DNA of 64,000 nt, from assembly GCA_029781135.1 (NCBI GenBank), contig JAKOXH010000073.1, positions 62,001 through 126,000 of the forward strand, written 5' to 3'. Source of the stretch: Planctomycetota bacterium (lineage in GTDB: Bacteria; Planctomycetota; Planctomycetia; Pirellulales; Lacipirellulaceae). The notes under the pieces were generated by a model. The model searched no databases. It was not told the origin of the DNA and saw only the letters and a program-made list of their open reading frames with translations. Positions 26,528-35,389 of the stretch are shown here, in pieces. Position numbers and translations under genes: made by a program. The stretch's first letter is position 1, and the number at the start of each line of letters is the position of its first letter.

Positions 26528-29500
26528 ATGCATTATGTAGAACTGCATTGCAAAACGAACTTCTCCTTCCTCGAAGGCGCGTCGCATGCCGACGAATTGG
26601 TGCGGCGCGCGGCCGAGTTGGAGTACCGCGCGCTGGCGGTGACGGACCGCAACAGCCTGGCGGGCGTGGTGCGGACCCACATCGCGGCCAAAGAGGTCGG
26701 CTTGCCGCTGATTATCGGCGCGGAAATCACCCCGCTCGACGCGCCGCCCATCGTGTTGTGGGCAACCGACCGAGCCAGCTACGGCCGGTTGTGCCGGCTG
26801 ATCACTCGCGGACGTCGGCAAGCGCCGAAAGGCGAATGCGTGCTCACGCTGAAGGACGTGGCCGAATTCGCAGCAGAATTAGTGGCAGGGGTCGTTGTTG
26901 AGGGGCGAGAAGCGAGGAGCGAGGAGCGAGGAGAAACGACAAGGAGACAAGGAGACAAGGAGAATCCTATAACAAGCGATACCTCTGAGTCTCCTTGTCT
27001 CCCCCTCTCCTTGTCTCCTTGTCTTTCTGTCCCCCCCTCTCCTTGTCTTCTTTCTGCCTATCGTGACATTTTCCCCGGCCGCTGCTACTTATTAGCAGAA
27101 CTCGTACGCGGAGCGGATGATCGCGCGCGGCTTGCAGCGTTGCAGCAGCTTTCGCACGCTATGGGTATACCACTCGTGGCGGCGGGCGATGTGCATTATC
27201 ACGTGCCCGGCCGAATGGTGCTGCATGATGTACTCACCGCAATTCGGCATGGCACGACGGTATCGGCAGCCGAGGGAACGCTATTATTTCCCAACGCCGA
27301 GCGGCACTTGCGATCGCTCGAAGAGATTCGCGAGTTGTTTGCCGACGCGCCGGAGGCGATCGCGCGGACCATCGAAATTGCCGAACGCTGCCGGTTCTCG
27401 CTCGATGAGTTGAAGTACGAATACCCCACCGAACTCGCGCCGGTAGGCCAAACGCCCCTCGAGTACCTGACGCAACTTACTTGGCAAGGCGCGGCCGAGC
27501 GCTACCCGGCTGGGCTATCGGAAAAAGTGCGGCAACAGATCGAGTACGAACTACAACTCGTTGGCGAACTGCACTACGAATCGTACTTTCTTACCGTGTG
27601 GGACTTAGTGCGCTTCGCCCGGTCACGGAATATCTTGTGCCAGGGCCGCGGCTCGGCGGCGAATTCGGCCGTATGTTTTTGTTTGGGCGTGACATCCGTC
27701 GATCCTGCGCAAAGCGACCTGTTGTTCGAGCGCTTTATCAGTCGCGAGCGGAACGAAGCGCCGGATATCGACATCGACTTCGAGCACCAGCGGCGCGAAG
27801 AAGTATTGCAGTACGTGTACGACAAGTATGGCCGCGAACGGGCCGGCTTGGCCGCAACGGTCATCACCTACTGCAGCCGGTCGGCCATTCGCGATGTCGG
27901 CAAGGCGTTGGGCCTGTCGCTCGATCGCGTCGATGCGCTGGCGAAACACGTGGAAGGCTACACACGCGAGCCAAAACTCGTAGGGCGGTGCCGTGACGTG
28001 GGCATCGAGCCAAATTCCGACCTGGGCCAGCGGCTGATTTATTGCGTGAACGAAATCATCGGCTTTCCCCGCCATTTGTCGCAGCACGTGGGCGGGATGG
28101 TCATGACGCAGGGACCGCTGTGCGAAATGGTGCCCATCGAAAACGCGGCCATGGAAGATCGCACGGTCATTGAATGGGATAAAGATGACCTTGATGAACT
28201 CGGCATCTTGAAGGTGGATTGCCTGTGCTTGGGAATGCTCACCGCGATTCACAAATGCTTTGACCTGGTGCGCGAGCATTACGGCCGCGAGCTGACGTTG
28301 GCGACGATCCCGCCAGATGACGCGGCCGTGTACGACATGATTTGCCGGGCCGATACGATCGGCGTGTTTCAAATCGAGAGCCGCGCGCAGATGTCGATGC
28401 TGCCGCGGCTACAGCCCAAATGTTTTTATGACCTGGTAATCGAAGTGGCGATCGTGCGGCCGGGGCCGATTCAGGGGAACATGGTGCATCCCTACCTACG
28501 ACGGCGAGCAGGCGACGAACCGGTAACCTATCCCAACGAAGCGATTCAGGCCGTGCTCAAAAAAACATTGGGCGTGCCGATTTTCCAAGAGCAGGCCATG
28601 CGGTTGGCCGTTGTGGCGGCCGGGTTTACACCGGGCGAGGCAGACCAATTGCGGCGGGCGATGGCGGCGTGGCGGCGGCCCGGGCTCATCGAGCAATTTC
28701 GGCAGAAGCTACTCGCCGGCATGCAGGCCAACAACTTGCCGGAAGAATTTGCTCAGCGCGTTTATCAACAGATCGAAGGGTTTGGCGAGTACGGCTTTCC
28801 AGAATCGCACGCGGCGAGCTTCGCGCTCTTGGTGTATGCCTCGGCCTGGCTCAAGCATTATTATCCCGCGGCGTTCGCGACCGCGATGATCAACAGCCAG
28901 CCGATGGGATTTTATCAGCCAGCCCAACTCGTCCGCGATGCCCGCGACCACGGCGTGGCCGTGCGGCCGGTGGATGTGAATTGGAGCGAATGGAAGTGTA
29001 GCCTGGAGCAAGGAGCAGGGAGCGAGGAGCAGAAGGAAGAAATGCAAAATGCAAAATGTAAAATGCAAAATGCGAATTGGGGAAGTTCCGCAATGACAAA
29101 TTTGCAATTTGCAATTGGCAATTTGCAATCGTCAACTTTGCAGTTTGCCCTCCAGCGAGCCGGGGCGTCCCCGCCCCCGGCCCTCCGCCTCGGCCTTTGC
29201 ATGCTCAACGGCCTGCGCGAAGCGGTTGCGAAGACAATCGAACGCGCACGAACAGGAGGGCCGTTCGTGTCGATTGATGACTTCACCCGCCGCACCGGCC
29301 TGGGGCAAGCGGTGGTCAAGCAACTGGCCGAGGCGGACGCCTTTCGTTCGCTCGGGGCAGGGCGACGGCAAGCACTATGGCAAGCACTCGGGCAAGAAAA
29401 GAAGCGCCGCGAGATGCCATTATTTGAGGCCCGCGAAAATATCCCCCTAGCCGGACGGCCACGCCGTCCGGTCCCGGCGGATAGTAACCCGCCGGCTATG

Positions 29501-29989
29501 GAGTTCATTCAATGCAATGACAACGAAATGGACAAAAACGTCCCGCTGCCAGCCATGAAACCTTATGAAGAAGTCGTGGCCGACTATCGAACCGCTGGCT
29601 TATCGCTGCGCGCACACCCCATCTCGTTTTATCGCGAGCAGTTGGCGAAGTTAGGCGTCACGCCCGCGAGCGGGTTAGTGGGCCTCCCTAACGAAACGCC
29701 GGTCATCGTGGCGGGCTTGGTACTCTTGCGTCAACGGCCGGGCACGGCGAAAGGAATTACCTTCGTTACGCTCGAAGACGAAACCGGCACCGCGAATTTG
29801 GTCGTGCACCAACAAACGTGGGACCGGTTTTACCGCATCGCCCGACGTGCTCCCGCCTGGATCGCCCACGGTCACGTTCAAACTGCACCGGGACAGTTCG
29901 CAGCGGTAATCCACGTAGTGGTGAAATGCTTGGAAGCACTCGGCGAGCAGTTGCGCCAACTCGATGTCAAAGCACGGGATTTTCGCTAG
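26528..29989 (+). CDS. dnaE2: DnaE2 (ImuC) error-prone DNA polymerase III alpha subunit
   Basis: DnaE2 is the catalytic polymerase of the ImuA-ImuB-DnaE2 translesion mutasome. The 1153-residue protein has an N-terminal PHP domain (YVELHCKTNFSFLEGASHADEL). The polymerase site APDIDIDFEHQRREEVLQYV holds catalytic Asp residues near 413-417. Other segments are FPRHLSQHVGGMVM, GVFQIESRAQMSML, a helix-hairpin-helix region and a C-terminal OB fold (TFVTLEDETGTANLVVH). Three in-frame repeat blocks (26905-27054, 29008-29185, 29449-29498) lengthen it. It begins 218 bases after imuB, with a long palindrome between, and probably shares that transcript. Confidence 0.95.
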   Translation: MHYVELHCKTNFSFLEGASHADELVRRAAELEYRALAVTDRNSLAGVVRTHIAAKEVGLPLIIGAEITPLDAPPIVLWATDRASYGRLCRLITRGRRQAPKGECVLTLKDVAEFAAELVAGVVVEGREARSEERGETTRRQGDKENPITSDTSESPCLPLSLSPCLSVPPSPCLLSAYRDIFPGRCYLLAELVRGADDRARLAALQQLSHAMGIPLVAAGDVHYHVPGRMVLHDVLTAIRHGTTVSAAEGTLLFPNAERHLRSLEEIRELFADAPEAIARTIEIAERCRFSLDELKYEYPTELAPVGQTPLEYLTQLTWQGAAERYPAGLSEKVRQQIEYELQLVGELHYESYFLTVWDLVRFARSRNILCQGRGSAANSAVCFCLGVTSVDPAQSDLLFERFISRERNEAPDIDIDFEHQRREEVLQYVYDKYGRERAGLAATVITYCSRSAIRDVGKALGLSLDRVDALAKHVEGYTREPKLVGRCRDVGIEPNSDLGQRLIYCVNEIIGFPRHLSQHVGGMVMTQGPLCEMVPIENAAMEDRTVIEWDKDDLDELGILKVDCLCLGMLTAIHKCFDLVREHYGRELTLATIPPDDAAVYDMICRADTIGVFQIESRAQMSMLPRLQPKCFYDLVIEVAIVRPGPIQGNMVHPYLRRRAGDEPVTYPNEAIQAVLKKTLGVPIFQEQAMRLAVVAAGFTPGEADQLRRAMAAWRRPGLIEQFRQKLLAGMQANNLPEEFAQRVYQQIEGFGEYGFPESHAASFALLVYASAWLKHYYPAAFATAMINSQPMGFYQPAQLVRDARDHGVAVRPVDVNWSEWKCSLEQGAGSEEQKEEMQNAKCKMQNANWGSSAMTNLQFAIGNLQSSTLQFALQRAGASPPPALRLGLCMLNGLREAVAKTIERARTGGPFVSIDDFTRRTGLGQAVVKQLAEADAFRSLGAGRRQALWQALGQEKKRREMPLFEARENIPLAGRPRRPVPADSNPPAMEFIQCNDNEMDKNVPLPAMKPYEEVVADYRTAGLSLRAHPISFYREQLAKLGVTPASGLVGLPNETPVIVAGLVLLRQRPGTAKGITFVTLEDETGTANLVVHQQTWDRFYRIARRAPAWIAHGHVQTAPGQFAAVIHVVVKCLEALGEQLRQLDVKARDFR
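26905..27054. repeat. In-frame purine-arm/pyrimidine-arm block inside dnaE2
   Basis: GACAAGGAGACAAGGAG in the left half and GTCTCCTTGTCTCCCCCTCT in the right half are complementary. The block encodes TTRRQGDKE and then a Ser/Pro/Cys/Leu-rich tail. It interrupts the PHP domain between EFAAELVAGVV and YRDIFPGRCYLLAEL. The imuB block at 25896-26043 is related. Confidence 0.85.
29008..29185. repeat. In-frame compound repeat inside dnaE2 (AT-rich arrays plus LQRAGAS element)
   Basis: GAGCAAGGAGCAGGGAGC leads into tandem ATGCAAA units (29041-29073). After those come TTTGCAA-type units of the opposite sense (29100-29131) and the GC-rich stretch shared with imuB at 25002. The peptide (QNAKCKMQNAN, then LQFAIGNLQSS, LQFALQRAGASPPPA) sits between PVDVNWSEWKCSLEQ and LRLGLCMLNGLREAV. 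Confidence 0.8.
29449..29498. repeat. In-frame nested hairpins inside dnaE2
   Basis: TAGCCGG (29449-29455) pairs with CCGGCTA (29492-29498). CCGGACGGC (29451-29459) pairs with GCCGTCCGG (29463-29471), and CCGGCGG (29474-29480) pairs with CCGCCGG (29489-29495). The peptide is GRPRRPVPADSNPPAM. Confidence 0.65.
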
Positions 29990-30143
29990 TAAGGCAAGGA
30001 AACTCGTGACGCTGCAAATTGCAGACATTCTGAGACCAAACCGCCGAATACCCAATTCGAGTGGGATACTTCGCATTCCCGAGTGCCGTAGGTATATTGA
30101 ACGGACACGGCGGCAAACTGCACGGGCCACCGCAACTTCCTAA

Positions 30144-30240
30144 TGCCTATCCCAGAACCGTCGGGGACTGTCCCAATTTTGCGGAGTCCTCGGAGCAAAA
30201 TGGGACTGTCCCCCTCTCCGAGACAGTTCTGGGATAGGCA
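30144..30240. repeat. Palindromic TGCCTATCCCAG element, copy 1
   Basis: TGCCTATCCCAGAAC at the left end mirrors GTTCTGGGATAGGCA at the right end. The inner part has GGGACTGTCCCAATTTTGC and CAAAATGGGACTGTCCCC. It lies 42 bases before the Tat oxidoreductase start. Related copies are at 50151-50270 and 58675-58769. Confidence 0.9.
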
Positions 30241-30282
30241 CTTAATGCCATCCCTCGCACTTCATCACAAGCGGAGACCAAG

Positions 30283-31662
30283 ATGTCTGAGAACACCAAT
30301 CATACGGGCGAAGGTTCTTCACGGCGAACGTTTCTCAAAACAACTTCAGCGCTCGTGGGCGGGGCGATGCTGGGCGGAGTGAACGCACAACTGGCACGGG
30401 GAGCTGCGCATCCGGGAGGCAGCGACGAAATCAAGATTGCGCTCATCGGTTGCGGCGGCCGCGGCACCGGGGCCGCCCTGCAGGCCCTGGCGACGAAAGG
30501 CAAGGTCACGCTCTGGGCCGCAGCCGATGCGTTTGCCGACAACATGCGGGCGAGCATCGATAACATCAAGAAGCAAGTCGAGCGCGGTAAACGTGACGGC
30601 GACGAACTGTTGAAGGACGCAACTGTCAACGTCTCGCCGGAGCGGCAGTTCGACGGATTTGACGCCTACAAAAAGGCCCTCGACAGCGGCGTGGATCTGG
30701 TCATTCTAGCGACGCCCCCAGGCTTCCGGCCCATCCACTTCGACGCAGCCGTCGAAGCCGGCAAACATATTTTCATGGAAAAGCCGCTGGCCACCGATGC
30801 CCCGGGCGTCCGCCGTGTGCTGGCAACGAACGAAAAGGCCAAGGAAAAGAACCTGATGGTCGCCGTCGGCTTACAGCGGCGGCACGATCAACGGTACGTC
30901 GAAACAATCAAGCGGATTCACGACGGGGCGATCGGCGATGTCATTGCCACGCGCGTCTATTGGAACGGTGGCGGCCTGTGGGTGCGGCCGCGCAAGCCGG
31001 AACAAACCGAAATGGAATACCAGATGCGAAATTGGTATTACTTCACTTGGCTGTGCGGCGATCACATTGTCGAGCAGCATATTCACAACCTGGATGTCGG
31101 CAACTGGATTCACAATGCCCACCCGATTTCCGCCCAAGGCATGGGTGGCCGCCAGGTTCGCACCGGCAAGGAATATGGTGAGATCTTCGACCATCATGCC
31201 GTCGAATTCACATTTGCCGATGGCTCAAGAATGTTCAGCCAATGCCGGCACATGGAAGGCTGTGCCTCGGAGGTCCGCGAGCATGCCCACGGCTCAAAAG
31301 GAACGCTGGATATCGACGATGGCGATCACGGTGGCGTCATCATCACCAAGGAAGGCAAATGGCAAAGCCCGGGCGAAAAGAAGGATAACCACCATCAAGA
31401 GCACCACGATTTGTTCGCCGCCCTCCGCGATGGACGCACTTATAACGAAGTGCAATATGGTGCCGAGTCGACGATGACGGCGATTCTGGGCCGGATGGCG
31501 ACCTATTCGGGCAAGATCATCAAGTGGGATGATGCACTGGCGAAGGGCATTAATCTTGCACCGAAGAACTATGACTTCTCGGCGACACCGCCGGTGTTGC
31601 CAAATAAAGATGGTTTTTACCCGGTGCCGGTGCCGGGCAAGCATAAGGTGATGACGAGCTAA
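30283..31662 (+). CDS. Tat-exported Gfo/Idh/MocA-family oxidoreductase
   Basis: The 459-residue protein starts with a twin-arginine leader (SSRRTFLKTTSALVGGAMLG). A Rossmann domain follows (KIALIGCGGRGTGAALQAL) with the signature EKPLATDAPGVRRVL, which carries the Lys of the family's E-K-P motif. The C-terminal domain includes GDHIVEQHIHNLDVGNWI, consistent with sugar or cyclitol binding. Such planctomycete proteins are exported folded, presumably with NAD(P) bound, and act on carbohydrate derivatives in the periplasm. The substrate is unknown. It appears to be a single-gene unit, preceded by the palindromic element at 30144-30240. Confidence 0.9.
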   Translation: MSENTNHTGEGSSRRTFLKTTSALVGGAMLGGVNAQLARGAAHPGGSDEIKIALIGCGGRGTGAALQALATKGKVTLWAAADAFADNMRASIDNIKKQVERGKRDGDELLKDATVNVSPERQFDGFDAYKKALDSGVDLVILATPPGFRPIHFDAAVEAGKHIFMEKPLATDAPGVRRVLATNEKAKEKNLMVAVGLQRRHDQRYVETIKRIHDGAIGDVIATRVYWNGGGLWVRPRKPEQTEMEYQMRNWYYFTWLCGDHIVEQHIHNLDVGNWIHNAHPISAQGMGGRQVRTGKEYGEIFDHHAVEFTFADGSRMFSQCRHMEGCASEVREHAHGSKGTLDIDDGDHGGVIITKEGKWQSPGEKKDNHHQEHHDLFAALRDGRTYNEVQYGAESTMTAILGRMATYSGKIIKWDDALAKGINLAPKNYDFSATPPVLPNKDGFYPVPVPGKHKVMTS

Positions 31663-31900
31663 GGGCAGGGCAGATCGTCGTCCTAGCTGGACAGCCGTTT
31701 TTGCATTGCGAAGATGACTTTGGGGCGCGACAACATTGTCGGGCTGGGGGAGTCTTTTTGCCAAAGTGGCTCATGCCTGTCGTGTGCGCACGCTGCTATC
31801 ATTTATTCTTTGCGGAAGTGCTTGACCCTGGCCGGCCGCGGTTTTAGGCTGCTTGTGCCGGGGGGTCGGCAAGCAATGGCGTTGCTTATCGGGGGACCAA

Positions 31901-32746
31901 ATGGCACGACTACACGCCCATATTGTTGCCGTTTGTGGCGCGATTCTCTTTAATTCGACCGCGGGCCGCGCTATGCAACTGGCACTGCCTAGCACGGGAA
32001 CCGACGCAGCCGGCAACGTGCTCGCCGGCGGAAGCGCCGATCCACATTATACCGTCTTCGGACCGGGCATTCCGGTTGCTGGTCTCGCGGCCGTGTACAG
32101 CCCGCAAAACATTTTTCCCGGCTGGGTACCAAACGACGCGCACTCGGCTTGGATCGGCTGGAGCGACAACTCGACCACGAGTCCTTACGGCGATTACATC
32201 TTCGAGCTTCAGTTCAGCATGATCGGTTTTGATCCCGCCACGGCAAGCCTTAGCGGCTCATGGGCGGCCGACCAATTCGGGTCGATTCGACTCAACGGGC
32301 ATTCGACCGGCATTTCGCTCGCAGATGGCAATTGGAATGGGGCGAGCGCGCCAAATCTAACGCCTTTTACGATTTCTAGTGGCTTCACCACGGGCACGAA
32401 CGTGCTCGACTTCACCGTGAACGAGCCCGACAACTTCGACGGCCTGCGCGTTCGAAATTTGGCGTTGACGGTGAACCCCGCGGTTCTCCTCAGCGATTAC
32501 AACGATAACGGCGTTGTTGACGCACCGGACTACGTGCTGTGGCGAGATACGCTTGGGAGCACCTCGAACCTCACAGCCGACGGCGACCGCAACGGCAAAA
32601 TCGACGCCGGTGATTACGACATCTGGCGCGCGAATTTCGCAGCCCATCTTGGGAACGGATCACTCGCCGCCTCGGTTGTGCCAGAGTCCCCCGGGCTGCC
32701 ATTGACACTGCTCGTCGCCGCAATGATTCGGCGCCGTCACGACTAG
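31901..32746 (+). CDS. Exported dockerin-containing PEP-CTERM-like protein
   Basis: The 281-residue protein has a short signal region (HIVAVCGAILFNSTAGRAMQ) and a beta-rich body of about 190 residues that may be carbohydrate-binding (SGSWAADQFGSIRLNGHSTG, then FTVNEPDNFDGLRVRNL). A dockerin-like pair comes next (DYNDNGVVDAPDYVLWRD, then GDRNGKIDAGDYDIWRANF). The tail has VVPESPG, a hydrophobic stretch and MIRRRHD. ATG 31901 is preferred over the upstream frame at 31853. The function is probably structural or adhesive at the cell surface, inferred from architecture. Confidence 0.75.
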   Translation: MARLHAHIVAVCGAILFNSTAGRAMQLALPSTGTDAAGNVLAGGSADPHYTVFGPGIPVAGLAAVYSPQNIFPGWVPNDAHSAWIGWSDNSTTSPYGDYIFELQFSMIGFDPATASLSGSWAADQFGSIRLNGHSTGISLADGNWNGASAPNLTPFTISSGFTTGTNVLDFTVNEPDNFDGLRVRNLALTVNPAVLLSDYNDNGVVDAPDYVLWRDTLGSTSNLTADGDRNGKIDAGDYDIWRANFAAHLGNGSLAASVVPESPGLPLTLLVAAMIRRRHD

Positions 32747-33285
32747 CGGAAATAATGCTAAAGACTAAAACGATCCGGATAACGGCAAATCCGATCACTT
32801 TTCACTATAATTCTATCATGACCGCCAAACTCGTCGACGAGCACCGCAAAACCATCGAAGCCCTGCGCCAGCGACCCAGCTTTGGTCGCCAACGATGCGA
32901 CGAACAAGCTTACGACTTGTCGAATGCAGGGCCTTCGCTCACTTGCGCGGCCTCCAACAACCACGCGATGACGAGCGCCGCTAATAGCTATGGTTGCGCG
33001 ATCGCACTTTGCCCCGGAAACTCCAGTACACGACGCAAATATAGGCAATGACCAATAATCAAAATTCCTTTGCCTGGATTCACACTGGCGAGCAAACCAA
33101 TCGTTGATGAAAAAGGACCTTTGGAATTAGCGGGAAAAGTTTACGGGCCAATTTATAGCAATCTCGCGAATGGGGGGAGTTTCAATTTTTGAATTTATTT
33201 TCTATACTATGGCTGGGCGTGCCACGCGGCCACGCATCGAATTAATCATTTCTAGTTAGGCGGAAAAATCTCAGGGGACATTTCT
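32747..33285. other. Gene-poor stretch with a promoter near its end
   Basis: No gene is supported. A 98-codon frame at 32755-33051 has a plausible short stretch (TAKLVDEHRKTIEALRQR) but no continuation resembling a protein. An AT-rich promoter-like segment lies at 33180-33208. Confidence 0.45.
33180..33208 (+). promoter_or_regulatory. AT-rich promoter candidate for the twin LamG-like gene
   Basis: TATACT at 33203-33208 is a good -10. The -35 17 bases upstream (TTTCAA) is weak. It lies about 80 bases before the start at 33286. Confidence 0.35.
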
Positions 33286-34998
33286 ATGAAGACAGCAGCC
33301 AGTTTCAGAGCGCCCATTGTGGCGGTGATGTTCTCGTTAGTCTGTTACAGTGCGGTAGTTGGCAAACAGGTCGGAGTCTGGCAATTCAACAACAATTTGA
33401 ATAACGCGGTGTCCGGCGGTTCGCCGATGTCGGTCAATGGTGACTGGACGGCGGCCTACGTGAATGAAACCATTGGTGGTCAGCCGGCAACAGTGCTGTC
33501 GTTCCCGGCCATGACCAATTCTCAGGCGCTGGATATGCCGAATCAAGCCAGCCCGAACGGAACAGGAGGCACGCCAACGAACAACAACTGGTCCGTCGTG
33601 ATGGATCTCAAGTTCCCAGTGCTGAATTCGTTTACCTCTTTATGGGAGACGAGCACAATTGGCTTGAATGACGGCGATTACTTCATTCGAGACGATTCGC
33701 AGATCGGCAGCTACGGTAGTGTCGGCATTTCCAGTCAATACAATGGCGTATTCAACGCCGATACCTGGACACGTCTCGCGGTAACCGTGAGCTCGACGGC
33801 CACGCCAGATACCTACACGGTGACCGGTTATATTGACGGCACGTTGGTGGGAAGCTCGACGACAAGTACGCCGCCCGGCGGCAAAGAAGCCGTGCGCAGC
33901 GCGCTGCATCTTTTCACGGACAACGATTTTGAAACGTCGGCGGGGTTGGTCAATAGCGTCGCGTACTACGGCGAAGTTCTTAGTTCGGCAACGATTGGCA
34001 GCCTGGGTGGCGCCACGGCCGCCGGCATTCCCTCGGCCCCCAATCAAGCGGGGCTTTGGAACTTCAACAACAATTTGAACAACTCGATCGCGGGACGCAC
34101 CCCGATGTCGGCCGTTGGCGGTTGGACGCCGACCTATGTTAACGAGACGATTGCCGGTTCTCCAGCCACAGTACTTTCGTTCCCGGCGATGGATAACACG
34201 CAAGCGTTGGATATGCCGAATCAGGCCACGCCGGACGATTTTGGCGTTCCTACCACAACCAACATTTGGTCGATCGTCATGGACGTCAAGTTCCCCACGC
34301 TGTCGGCGTTCTCGTCTCTTTGGGAGACCGCCGCGCTGGGAACGACGGATGGAGACTTCTTCATCAGGGATGACTCGGGGAACGGCACATCGGGAAGCCT
34401 GGGCATTTCTGGGCAGTATGCCGGGGTGTTCAACGCCAATACTTGGACGCGCGTCGCGGTAACGATCGACGGCTCCGTGGACGGAGCGGATTATACGGTA
34501 ACCGGCTATATCGATGGTGTCCCGATCGGCAGCGCAACCACCGATACCGCGCCGAATGGCCGCGAGGCGATCAAAGCGATCCTGCATTTGTTCGCGGATG
34601 ACGATGGTGAGTCATCGGCCGGCTTGATTAATAGCCTGGCTTACTACGATGAGTTGCTTACTCCGGAAGCCATTCTAGCTCTCGGCGGAGCATCGGCTGC
34701 CGGCATTCCAGTGGCTGCACCGCCGGGCGTGCCTGGCGACTACAACCAAAATGGCGTAGTTGACATCGCGGACTATGTTGTTTGGCGGCATAATCTCGGT
34801 TCCGCGATCGCATTACCCAACGAAGGTTCGGGCGTCACGCCTGGCTCCGTCACGGCTGAAGACTACTCCTATTGGCGCTCGCGGTTTGGTGCGACAAGCG
34901 GTTCTGGTAGTGTCATCGGCGGAGCCGTGCCTGAGCCGAGTACCTGGACGCTCCTAGCGCTGATTTCAGGTCTTTCGGCCTTCAAGCGCTATCGTTAG
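33286..34998 (+). CDS. Exported protein with two tandem LamG-like domains, dockerin and PEP-CTERM tail
   Basis: The 570-residue protein has a signal peptide (residues 1-26), then two copies of a domain of about 225 residues (about 28-245 and 255-475). Each begins with VWQFNNNLNN or LWNFNNNLNN and contains YVNETIGG/YVNETIAG, TVLSFPAM, ALDMPNQA and a GYIDG strand. The fold resembles concanavalin/LamG-like jelly rolls that bind glycans. A dockerin-like pair (GDYNQNGVVDIADYVVWR, then VTAEDYSYWRSRF) follows. A canonical VPEPSTW tail with a hydrophobic helix and KRYR ends the protein. It is probably surface-displayed and glycan-binding. Confidence 0.8.
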   Translation: MKTAASFRAPIVAVMFSLVCYSAVVGKQVGVWQFNNNLNNAVSGGSPMSVNGDWTAAYVNETIGGQPATVLSFPAMTNSQALDMPNQASPNGTGGTPTNNNWSVVMDLKFPVLNSFTSLWETSTIGLNDGDYFIRDDSQIGSYGSVGISSQYNGVFNADTWTRLAVTVSSTATPDTYTVTGYIDGTLVGSSTTSTPPGGKEAVRSALHLFTDNDFETSAGLVNSVAYYGEVLSSATIGSLGGATAAGIPSAPNQAGLWNFNNNLNNSIAGRTPMSAVGGWTPTYVNETIAGSPATVLSFPAMDNTQALDMPNQATPDDFGVPTTTNIWSIVMDVKFPTLSAFSSLWETAALGTTDGDFFIRDDSGNGTSGSLGISGQYAGVFNANTWTRVAVTIDGSVDGADYTVTGYIDGVPIGSATTDTAPNGREAIKAILHLFADDDGESSAGLINSLAYYDELLTPEAILALGGASAAGIPVAAPPGVPGDYNQNGVVDIADYVVWRHNLGSAIALPNEGSGVTPGSVTAEDYSYWRSRFGATSGSGSVIGGAVPEPSTWTLLALISGLSAFKRYR

Positions 34999-35389
34999 TC
35001 GATCATCACGCGGTTTTAGTCCAGCTTAGGTTGGCTCCCGGGGGGAGGTTACGGACCTCGCAATGTAGTTCGCCGCCGAGTCTTAGGTAGGTTTCGTATT
35101 TATTTATTTGAAGGAAGAAGAAATTTGTCTTGAAACAACGGCGCGAGTCGTTGTCGGGCTAGATTTTATGAATTAGCCCCCTTCGGTGCATTGGATATTT
35201 TGAGGAGTCTGAGTAAATTAGAGCGATACGGGTCACGTTGACGGTTACGTGGTTTGCGTGACACATGTGGATTCTACGTCCCCCGAATAGGGCGGTAGGA
35301 ATTTGGCCCGGGAATCCACGTGGCGTTAGAGCTCACGTGAATGGAGTCGCAAGAGCGGTTCGGATGCTTTACTTAGGCTCGCTCCTCCT
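34999..35389. other. Leader region of the exopolysaccharide cluster
   Basis: No gene is seen. Short hairpins occur at 35135-35154 (ACAACG/CGTTGT) and 35156-35179 (GGGCTA/TAGCCC), with a longer inverted repeat at 35264-35322. The promoter and control sites of the large polysaccharide cluster should lie here. Confidence 0.5.
35264..35322. promoter_or_regulatory. Inverted repeat upstream of the exopolysaccharide cluster
   Basis: CATGTGGATTC (35264-35274) and GAATCCACGTG (35312-35322) match at 10 of 11 positions as inverted arms around a 37-base centre. It could be an operator or a leader-RNA hairpin, about 70 bases before the first gene. Confidence 0.4.

Noticed and set aside
26905-27054. Repeated GACAAGGAG units considered as a CRISPR array
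   Set aside because: Units are short, contiguous and mirrored by a complementary right half; there are no regular spacers and no cas genes.
33640-34587. A 315-codon minus-strand frame antisense to the twin LamG-like gene
   Set aside because: It is Arg-rich and without family features, and covers both halves of the duplication in the same way, as expected for a shadow.
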